Source: Pictodentalium vernedei (lineage: Eukaryota > Mollusca > Scaphopoda > Dentaliida > Dentaliidae). From it: a stretch of 64,000 nucleotides of DNA. Under the pieces are notes generated by a model that was not told the DNA's origin, searched no databases, and worked only from the letters and a program-made list of their open reading frames with translations. This document shows positions 56,563-64,000 of the stretch, one piece after another (the stretch's first letter is position 1; every line of letters starts with the position of its first letter). The stretch lies in contig CM062296.1 of NCBI GenBank assembly GCA_031216915.1, forward strand, positions 62,361,084 to 62,425,083, given 5' to 3'. The position numbers were made by a program, and so were the translations under genes.

Positions 56563-57131
56563 CAAAACTCAATTTTTATCCGTCCCATCAACAGAAAACA
56601 TCAATGTCTATAATACAGACTATATTCACAATCGACTCTTTTTGAACAAAAAAACCTCATTCACTCATTACGATAACATGTGTTAGTTTTTAACATCAGG
56701 AAGACGTGACTGGATTTGCAAATTTCCAACACACACCGACGACAACAACACTCTTCGTTCAGATCGAGTTTTATTACGAGAATCGAGCGATCCGATCGCT
56801 CGATCAGCTGAGTGTTTTTTTTTAGAATTTCTCATAGTGGAGGAATTCTCAAAAAACCCTCAAAACTCAATTTTTATCCGTCCCATCAACAGAAAACATC
56901 AATGTCTATAATACAGACTATATTCACAATCGACTCTTTTTGAACAAAAAAACCTCATTCACTCATTACGACAACATGTGTTAGTTTTTTACTTCAGGAA
57001 GACGTGACTGGGTTTGCAAATTTCCAACACACACCGACGACACTCTTCGTTCAGATCGAGTTTTATTACGAGAATCGAGCGATCCGATCGCTTGATCAGC
57101 TGAGTGTTTTTTTTTTGAGAATTTCTCATAA
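56563..57131. repeat. Two ~275-bp direct repeats
   Basis: 56563-56836 and 56861-57131 are near-identical and offset by 298 bp. They share CAATTTTTATCCGTCCCATC, AACAGAAAACATCAATGTCT, CAGGAAGACGTGACTGG, and the palindromic GATCCGATCGCTCGATCAGC. The second copy lacks CAACAA in CGACGACAACAACACTC. Small open frames in them (75 and 114 codons) are by-products or unknown. Confidence 0.8.
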
Positions 57132-57756
57132 ATGGGAGAAGAAAAAAAAACCCACCGCCTCAAAACAATTGCAGGTTCTAGACCATCTGTACCAACGCAA
57201 TTGTGGGTTCTGGACCGCTGGTCTAGAGTCTCCAAAACTGTTTTTTGATGATGACCCAGAATCTTTTGCTTTTGATCGCGTTCGCCGACGATGGATCGAT
57301 GGTCTGATCTGCGATTGGAACGTCGACGAAAAATTACGTACAAGATAAAAGTGAACTGTACAATTTCACCCTTTTTTAAAAAACGCGCGTTCACCACGAG
57401 TATTTGAACGTTAAAAGCGCGATCTAGGAGTAGCGACTGTACATGGGGGGGGGGGGGGGGGGGGGGCGGGGGGGGGGGTGGGGGGATTCAAGACCATGTA
57501 CAGTTTTTGTGAACAAGCGTGTGGTTTAACATCGAATTCCACGTTGGTGAACGCATCGTGTGCGTATGTTGTACACGTACATGTACAAGTGGTCGTAGTT
57601 CGGCAATTATTACCTACTGCGGGCTCATCAACACGAAAAACCATACTATTTCATGGTAAATTTACCGATGTACGAGTTTTGCAGTTCTCCCACTGGGCCG
57701 AACCATGGTGGCTTTCAAAATTTGTGTCCCTCCACTTTTATCGTATTTTCGTGAGC
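57132..57756. other. Unassigned sequence with a ~40-bp G run
   Basis: A plus-strand frame through 57127-57345 contains LQVLDHLYQRNCGFWTAGLE and FDRVRRRWIDGLICDWNVDE; it looks coding-like but I cannot identify it. G-rich tract at 57445-57485 (two non-G bases). Confidence 0.4.
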
Positions 57757-57990
57757 GGGTGCACGGTGGCCCAGTAGTTAGAACATCCCACTTCAAACCG
57801 AAAGGTCCACGGCTCGTCCCTGGCCGGTGGCAATTGCACTGTGCACTTGGGTAAAGTACATATTCCCAATGGGTACACGTCACGGGTGTGCAGTAAGTCG
57901 AGGGGAAACATGCTTTCAATCAATGCTAACCGTGCTCGTGCTGACATACCCAACAATGTTGATTAAAATAATATCTTACGCGAAAAGTAT
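57757..57990 (+). mobile_element. Second tRNA-headed SINE type
   Basis: Head with GGTGCACGGTGGCCCAGTAG (A box) and GGTCCACGGCTCGTCCCTGG (B box); body CACTGTGCACTTGGGTAAAG, GGGTACACGTCACGGGTGTG. It follows the main SINE's layout but differs in sequence, so it is a related, older subfamily. Confidence 0.55.
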
Positions 57991-58028
57991 CTCCCTTGAG
58001 ATAACTGAACTTGCGAGACGAAATCGAA

Positions 58029-58278
58029 TTAACTGGTAGAGTGCTGGAAGCCCATATTTGGCCTTTATTCTGAAATGCGGGTGCTTCAGCTTAAAGGCTT
58101 CATTTTTGGAGGATGAGCTTCATATTACCTTTGAAGTTAAATAATTTTGTCTATTAGGATTTGCCTTGTTACAATTCATGAGAGAGTGCCCATTGGCACT
58201 CTCTCATAAATTGTAACAAAGCAAAGACACACGAACAAATTTTGATGACCAAAAATAATTCAGCACTCAACCAGTTAA
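58029..58278. mobile_element. TTAA MITE family B, copy 2
   Basis: TTAA both ends; TIRs CTGGTAGAGTGCTGGAAG and CAGCACTCAACCAG; core palindrome TTACAATTCATGAGAGAGTG CC with inverse around CCATTGG. Confidence 0.75.
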
Positions 58279-58867
58279 GAAGGCAGTGAATGTGGGTGGT
58301 GAGGTGTGAAATTTCTGAGACTTGATGTGCGGAGATGAATGACAATGAGGTGTGAAATTGCGACATCAATTAAAGCAATTTCTAAGTAATTTCTCATCCG
58401 TTTCAGAGTTATTGTACAGTCCGAGAATGTGTTTTCATAGCAATTTGGAAGTTTTAATTCATCAGAGGAAAACAATTGGAAAACCATATCTGACAGACTT
58501 TTAGATTATTAAAAAGAACAATGTCTGTAATTTATGCAACGATGCGCACACTGTTGATACAATGAATGTAAAAAAAGTTATAGATCACCAAAAGGGTCTG
58601 AAAAGGCAGTTTTCTATTAATAGTCCAATGTTCAAATTGAAAAAGTGTAACAAGATAGCGTTTATTTGCTTATACTACGCTACAGGAAAAGAACTGTAGT
58701 TTGTGAAAAGATGCGCACATCGATGATAAAAATACACGAATATTAAAAAAAATAAGTTTTTATATGAAGTTCCCATCTCAGTGTCAAATGCCTGACCAAC
58801 TTTACCAAATTAAGGGGAGGTAATATTATAGAGAATCGCACGAAGGGAAACATTTTCTTGGCCATGA
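58279..58867. other. Unassigned AT-rich sequence
   Basis: No recognisable gene or repeat. Confidence 0.4.
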
Positions 58868-59010
58868 TTAGTACATTCGGGAGCCCGACAGTTGTTCGCC
58901 ACTTCCCGATAGTAATTTCGGGATATTTCAGCTTCCTCCACGAGTAACACTCTCCGATACGAGGTGACCTTGGTTGTGAAAAGTGTCGGTAAACCCCAGC
59001 AAATAAATAA
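58868..59010 (+). mobile_element. SINE 3' fragment
   Basis: GGGAGCCCGACAGTTGTTCG, CAGCTTCCTCCACGAGTAAC, GATACGAGGTGACCTTGG, then tail GTAAACCCCAGCAAATAAAT. The head and half the body are missing. Confidence 0.65.
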
Positions 59011-59294
59011 ATAAATTGTTCTCTGTATTTTTATTTCATCAAATGACAGTGCGCTGATGCCTGTGAAGGAAAACAGTTTTCAGCTGAGGAATCATCAATG
59101 AGAACAGCGATTTATCCACTTATTGCCTCATACCGCACAGGTTTAGAGTCGCGACGTTATTCAGTGCTGGAAATGAACAAAATTGACGGGTGCAGTTTTA
59201 AGCTCCCGTGAATTCATAGACGGGGGTAAATTGTACCCGTGAAATGTTAGTATATGAATTTTCGAGGTAATACTGCCACCAAACACCAGAAACC

Positions 59295-59533
59295 TTAACC
59301 CTTTGAACTCTTTTGGTCTCTTCCATACCAGTTTAATGGCAGCAATTAGAAGAGTCCATATTCATTATTTGGGGTAGACCAATCAATATTTTCAACGTGC
59401 AGCCTCGGGGCTGCACGTTGGAAATATTGATTGCTTTACCCCACACTTTTACAAAACAGCCTTTTTATTTAATAACGTTATGACGTATCATGTTCCTGGC
59501 GAGAAAAAGCGGCCGATCATTTCAAGGGGTTAA
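59295..59533. mobile_element. TTAA MITE family C, copy 2
   Basis: TTAA at 59295-59298 and 59530-59533; ends CCCTTTGAACTC and TTTCAAGGGG; core AATATTTTCAACGTGCAGCC with inverse. Confidence 0.75.
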
Positions 59534-59725
59534 ATGAAAAAAGAATTGGTGAATTATTACAGTAACTTGCCACTGGCTGCAGAGTGCTGCTTTCTCAAAA
59601 CAACACACATTTATATGCACACACAATATTTTTCAACGAATGCGTTTTGTAGGTCCCGTAAAATAGAAAACACGGGTGCTGACGGGAGCAATTGCACTCG
59701 CACCCGTCTCATTTCCAGGACTGGT

Positions 59726-60170
59726 CAGGCCTGGCATTTTCAGGAGAGCGATTTATTTGCTCGCCTACTGCTCGCCTTAAAAAACTGAGGAGGGCAAAAA
59801 ATGGCCCTCCTAGCCCATAGAAAATAATGATTACCACAACAGTCTATTCCTAAAAGCCACAGGTTTTCATATCTCTGCTGTGTTAGTGGTCTCAGCAATA
59901 TGACCACACTGCCACTTCCACACCTTCGGGCCTTACCAAGGCCCGGAGGTGTGGAAGGGCAGTGTAGCCGTGTAGCCAGTGTAGCCGTCTCACAGAGACT
60001 ACCTGGTTAGCAGCATCAAATAAAATATACACAGCCCAGAATTCATTAGTAGTACAATTTCATTTTGCCACTTTTAGCTTTTGTAAGCTCGAGGAGAGCT
60101 AATCGCTGCCCTAGGCCACGTGAGGAGAGTGATTTTTAGCCCTCCTCCGTTTTTAAGAATGCCAGGCCTG
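59726..60170. mobile_element. CAGGCCTGGCATT element with inner hairpin
   Basis: TIRs CAGGCCTGGCATTTTCAGGA / GAATGCCAGGCCTG are continued by AGGAGAG and GGAGGGC-type inverted blocks. Flanks ACTGGT and ATTGGT may be a worn duplication. The central hairpin at 59905-59966 has CTTCCACACCTTCGGGCC arms. hAT-like by its CAGG ends; uncertain. Confidence 0.55.
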
Positions 60171-60194
60171 ATTGGTTATTTAAAGGTTGTTGCT

Positions 60195-60335
60195 TGGTTG
60201 GTTTCATATCGACCGACATATCAGCGAGAGGTCACGTCACATCAGCCTGAGATCGAAGGTCGAATGCTGATATGAAGTTACCGAGGACTGATATCTCGGT
60301 CGATACAAAACTAACCAAGTGATAACCTCTTTTGT
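60195..60335. repeat. Imperfect fold-back repeat
   Basis: Arms GGTTGTTGCTTGGTTGGTTT, ATATCGACCGA and their inverses ending CTAACCAAGTGATAACC, with CATATCAGC/GCTGATATG inside. Confidence 0.55.
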
Positions 60336-60631
60336 CATTAAATCAACGGAAATAATTACAAAATGGTTGCAGACCAGTTAGGCCAAACACAATTAAATAT
60401 TGATTCTCAGGCATTTTATTTTAAACGAATGAGGTAGGACAGTTTTTATTTTTATGTTCTATTCCTAATGGAATGGTCGACGATACCTATAATCCAGTTG
60501 TGAGCCGAAATTTAAATACTAGAGCTTCCATGTTGATTTGACTGACAGTGTTTGTTTATGTAACAGTCATCATACAACACAAAATCAATATACAGAAACT
60601 AAAATGGAGATAAAAAATAAAGAGGAGTTTT
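60336..60631. other. Unassigned AT-rich sequence
   Basis: No recognisable gene or repeat. Confidence 0.4.
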
Positions 60632-60879
60632 TTAACTGATTGAATGATAGAAGTCACAATTAGGCCTTTTAAAAAATGAAGGTATCAGTGCAGAAGCCAA
60701 CATGTTCCTTACCCATGTTTCGTCTTCTGTCAAACGTCAATAAAAGTTTGTTCATACAAATTTGTTCTATTACAAATTATCGGAGAGTGCCTGTTGGCAC
60801 TCTCCAATAATTTATAATAAAACAATATTTGATGAACAAAGTCAGACCACCAAAACTAATCTAGCGCTGAAACAGTTAT
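60632..60879. mobile_element. TTAA MITE family B, copy 3
   Basis: TTAACTGATTGAATGATAG at the left and TAGCGCTGAAACAG then TTAT (mutated target) at the right; core TTATCGGAGAGTGCCTGTTG with inverse. Interior diverged from copies 1 and 2. Confidence 0.65.
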
Positions 60880-61109
60880 ATACATATTTTGAACACACGT
60901 GAGAATCGTGTCGCTTTTCGCGAAGAGAATAACATTACTGTATAAATGTACGTGACTTCTTGCTTCGCAAATCGCGATGTGACACTGCTAAAATCACACC
61001 CCATGATTGTTTTATGCATTTTCAATTTTGCCTCCGAAATAAATGTGACGAACGCGGGCCGACAAAATGAATGCGCGGCTGTCTGAGAGTCAAACAGTTA
61101 ATTTTCTTT

Positions 61110-61522
61110 AGCTTTATTATTTTTTTTTTATTAGGGTTTAACGACACATTAACAGCCAGGTCATATCATGTCGGCGACAGTTTTACGGGTGGAGGAAGTC
61201 GGAGTATCCGGAGAGAACCACCAAGCAACGACGAGCAGCTGTCAGCTCTCCAACATCGTAACTCTGAACTCTGCACCGCGGCACATGTAAGGTTAGATTG
61301 GTTGAAGACATGGGCACCTTCGACGCGCAGTACGCCTTAGTACACAGCGTCAGCATGCCCCCATGCAGGCAATCGGGGTTAAACGCCTTGCCCAAGGAAA
61401 CAACGCGGGAGCTAGAATCAGTCGCAGAAATGGTCACCCATTCAACTTCTAGCCGCGCTCGACGTTGCTAAACTTCGGTGATCTGACGAGAACCCGGTTA
61501 CCGCGACGCCACCGCGCCCCCT
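61110..61522 (-). mobile_element. SINE with 5S rRNA-derived head
   Basis: Minus-strand counterpart of 19034-19433. Tail TTTATTAGGGTTTAACGACA; body CAGTTTTACGGGTGGAGGAA, GCGCAGTACGCC; head GCTAAACTTCGGTGATCTGA (inverse of the 5S internal region) then GCCACCGCGCCCCC. Complete. Confidence 0.85.
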
Positions 61523-61751
61523 TGTAGCCTTACATTTTTCTGATAGTATTATTCCTGCTTAATCTCTTCATGATGTACAGCTATCCAAATGTTGTGGCTT
61601 TCCCAGTTCGGATACCTGAACTATATTTTCTCTCACTTTGACGAATCTCCGCTTTTGACTCTGAATCTTCGTTTGCGTTGACTTTTGTGTATAACTCTCT
61701 TGTATTTATTTTCATCCACCTAATCCTTATTTAGCGTCATCATTAATTCAT

Positions 61752-61990
61752 CATCATACAAAGATTACTCCCTTTATGACTGACTGGTTGCTTTCGACAA
61801 AAAAAACGGCCAACGTCATATCAGTCGAGTTTATGTCAGCTCGATCACGGGCAGTTCTAGAAAAGAAAATCATATCCAATAAATACACAGAACGACACAC
61901 GCGTGCGAATGGGTTAATCGATATGGCACGAGTGCCAGTGCGGAATTGTAAAATGAGAGGCCGCAGTATAATATTGGAGGTTCTACGATA
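61752..61990. repeat. Partial member of the AATGGGTTAATCGAT repeat
   Basis: ACAGAACGACACACGCGTGC, GAATGGGTTAATCGATATGG match 7616-7775; only one arm is kept. Upstream sequence is unassigned. Confidence 0.45.
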
Positions 61991-61998
61991 AAACCCTG

Positions 61999-62673
61999 CA
62001 GTGCTCAAAATAACTTTTTTTCTTTGCGTAGCAAAATTCTACGCATTTCCAAAAAATGAATAGCATTTGGTAAAAATTTCATAGCTATTTTTGTATACCA
62101 GAGTTATGTCATGCTGTTTTATATTGAATTCTTCTAAGTAGATAGAATAGTTTCATCCATTTCTGGGCATTTTCAAATGATCTGCAACACATGAAACATT
62201 TACTATGTTTTTTTAACTGAACTGCCTCTAAGGGTTGCATGGACTTGCATACTGTTATAAATGGCGTCTTGGTTGTTTAATAGAGTTCTCAAAATGGAAG
62301 TTGGGATTTTTAATTTGATGGGCTTGTAGTTATTTTTAATGGACATTTTATGCAAAATGTTGTAAAAACAGGAAGTATTTAAACCAACAGAACTCATCTT
62401 ACATATGAAGTTGCTAATGAGGTTTGATGGAGAGGTAATCTGAGTTACGCCTGGAATGTTCCACTATCAGAAGTAAAGCATCAGTGAACTAGTTTTCAAA
62501 TTTGTTTGCAAATTTTCAATTACATTTTGCGATACAAGATAATCAACTGCAGCCTAATAGGCTGCAGTTGATTATCTTGTATCGCAAAATGATATATATA
62601 ATTTAACATTGTGTAGCTTTTTGCAAGTTTTGCATAGCAAAAAGCGACGCGACACCGCTTATTTTGAGCTCTG
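61999..62673. mobile_element. hAT-like MITE with perfect 8-bp target duplication
   Basis: Flanked by AAACCCTG on both sides (61991-61998 and 62674-62681). TIRs CAGTGCTCAAAATAA and TTATTTTGAGCTCTG are continued by GCGTAGCAAAA-type inverted blocks. The interior hairpin (62524-62590) has 31-bp perfect arms starting ATTTTGCGATACAAGATAAT. No transposase. Confidence 0.85.
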
Positions 62674-62756
62674 AAACCCTGTAGCCGTTTTCGAAACTTT
62701 GGTTATTTCGTGGATGAAAATTTGGCCGCTGATGAACATATCAAACATATCAGTCG

Positions 62757-63642
62757 CAGTGCATTTTTTAATCATAGAAATATAAGCATCGACCCATCAT
62801 TAATAACCAGACGTTACAACAGCTTGACCACGCCTTGTTACCAGTCGCCTCGACCACTGCAACTCTCTTCTGATTGGCTCTAAACATCTATTCTTGAAGA
62901 GCTACGGCACGTTCAAAATTGTGCTTCACGGGTCATAACCAGAACTCCAAAGTACTGCCATTTTACACGAGTACTCTCTGAGTTACACTGGCTACCCGTT
63001 AAGCAAAGAATTCAAATTGAAATTGTCCTTTTGGTGTTTAAGTGTATCTCGGGATCTGCACAATCCTACCTGTCCGATCTGCTTACTATCCACAAACCAC
63101 CGAGGTCTCTGAGGTCATCAGGTCAACTCAATCTGGTTCAGCCCGCATCTAAATTTACTAGTGCCGGTGATAAGGCGTTTGCGTTTGCTGGCCCAAGGCT
63201 TTGGAATTCTCTCCCAGTCGACATTAAAAATAGTAAATCACTTGAATCATTCAAGTCAGGTACTAAAACCTACCTTTTTCGTAAAGATTTCTTTCAATGG
63301 TCTTTTCATTTTGATTCTAAACTGACATTACCAGGTGTGTAAGTGTGACTGAGTCAGTGAGGAATGCCTCGTTGCGCGTCAAGTCACACTCACATACTTG
63401 TCTTGGTAAAGTTGTAGTTTGTTTTAACTTTATTTTGTTTTAATTCAATACCCTATTTTCTTTTAAGGTTCTGTCACTTTTATCGCCACGATGTGGCCTT
63501 GGCTGCTGGTATGTCGCTGGGGTCCAATACATTAATAGTGATCAATGCATCAATGCGTCTGTGAGAGAATGTACGTGTATCTGTATATGTATATATGCGT
63601 GCAATTATTGTATAGACATTGAGCACCGTGTGTGGATTCTAG

Positions 63643-63696
<54 letters not shown>
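62757..63696 (+). pseudogene. 5'-truncated CR1/L2-type LINE, reverse-transcriptase end and 3' UTR
   Basis: Pieces of the C-terminal part of a non-LTR retrotransposon ORF2: LVTSRLDHCNSLL near 62838 in one frame, then after a frame change ELHWLPVKQRIQIEIVLL (from about 62979), SYLSDLL, RSLRSS and, intact to the stop at 63342, AGDKAFAFAGPRLWNSLPVD with SLESFKSGTKTYLF. These blocks follow the reverse transcriptase in CR1/L2-clade LINEs. An in-frame stop lies after HGS near 62930. The 3' UTR runs to an (ATT)n tail (63644-63696), as in L2-like elements. It is a dead copy; the family is the kind that could mobilise SINEs, but no shared tail with the window's SINE is seen. Confidence 0.8.
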
Positions 63697-63698
<2 letters not shown>

Positions 63699-63889
63699 AG
63701 CAGGTGGTTATTTTGATCAGGAATTTGTATCAATATTTCAGAGCCTGCTGTTTTGGGACCTAAATCACAGATGACACAATGGTACGGCGAACGTTCGGGA
63801 TTCCAATCGGAGTCGAATCTTTCCAATGATCTTCGGCACACAATCGTCTAGCCATAGATGCTCCGTCACAATTATAACTGAGGTAACGA

Positions 63890-63920
<31 letters not shown>

Positions 63921-64000
63921 AAAAAAATTGCAATTAACGCAGTCAATATGTCGTTCATATTTACACCCCGACCTCAGACCAGTATTTGAGAATTGGCAAT
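63697..64000. other. Unassigned sequence with C21-A17 tract
   Basis: C21 at 63890-63910 is followed directly by A17 to 63927. Nothing else is recognised. Confidence 0.6.

Noticed and set aside
57411..57644. Proline-rich small protein
   Set aside because: Translation of the poly-G/poly-C tract.

Overview
The window looks like non-genic DNA from an invertebrate animal, most likely a bivalve mollusc and at least a lophotrochozoan. Three things point there. First, there are nested elements with tandem-repeat cores of about 164 bp that open with CAAGAGGCCC-type sequence and close with a small hairpin plus GTGAGCTAAAAA, the architecture of the bivalve 'pearl' elements. Second, there are many copies of one SINE body carrying either a tRNA-like or a 5S-rRNA-like head. 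Third, MITEs, long poly-G/poly-C runs and introns-and-repeats style sequence are everywhere, with no conserved host gene. The species call is inference; no host housekeeping gene is visible.

Layout. 0-27 kb: a patchwork of short palindrome-cored MITEs. At least four families are flanked by TTAA, others have TA or 8-bp hAT-like target duplications. They are mixed with SINEs, a ~0.93-kb repeat present twice (1.7 and 15.6 kb) and unannotatable unique sequence. 27.7-39.6 kb: four pearl-like elements in the same orientation. One is split by a 3.0-kb hAT-like insertion, which itself carries a second, unrelated element with a 165-bp tandem array. 40.3-46.3 kb: a roughly 3-kb tandem segmental duplication, each copy with an inverted SINE and an array of ~0.3-0.5-kb units. 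46.5-51 kb: hAT-like and Tc1/pogo-like MITEs, SINEs and two elements with terminal sub-repeats.

51.5-57.1 kb is the most interesting part. An intronless, compact, head-to-tail set of four minus-strand genes (56024 to 52857) has the look of a Polinton/adintovirus-like DNA virus module: a coiled-coil/acidic protein of unknown role, a small basic Ala/Gly/Lys-rich virion-core-like protein, an FtsK/HerA (A32-like) packaging ATPase with intact Walker A and B motifs, and a probable jelly-roll minor capsid (penton-like) protein. All four frames are open. No DNA polymerase, integrase, protease or major capsid gene is visible, so this is a morphogenesis-only cassette, either a fragment or a satellite-like element. 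Just beyond it, on the other strand, lies a frameshifted remnant of a second ATPase lineage. Upstream is a ~275-bp direct repeat.

57.7-64 kb: more SINEs and MITEs, including a hAT-like MITE with a perfect 8-bp target duplication. The window ends with the 3' end of a CR1/L2-type LINE with an (ATT)n tail and a poly-C/poly-A tract.
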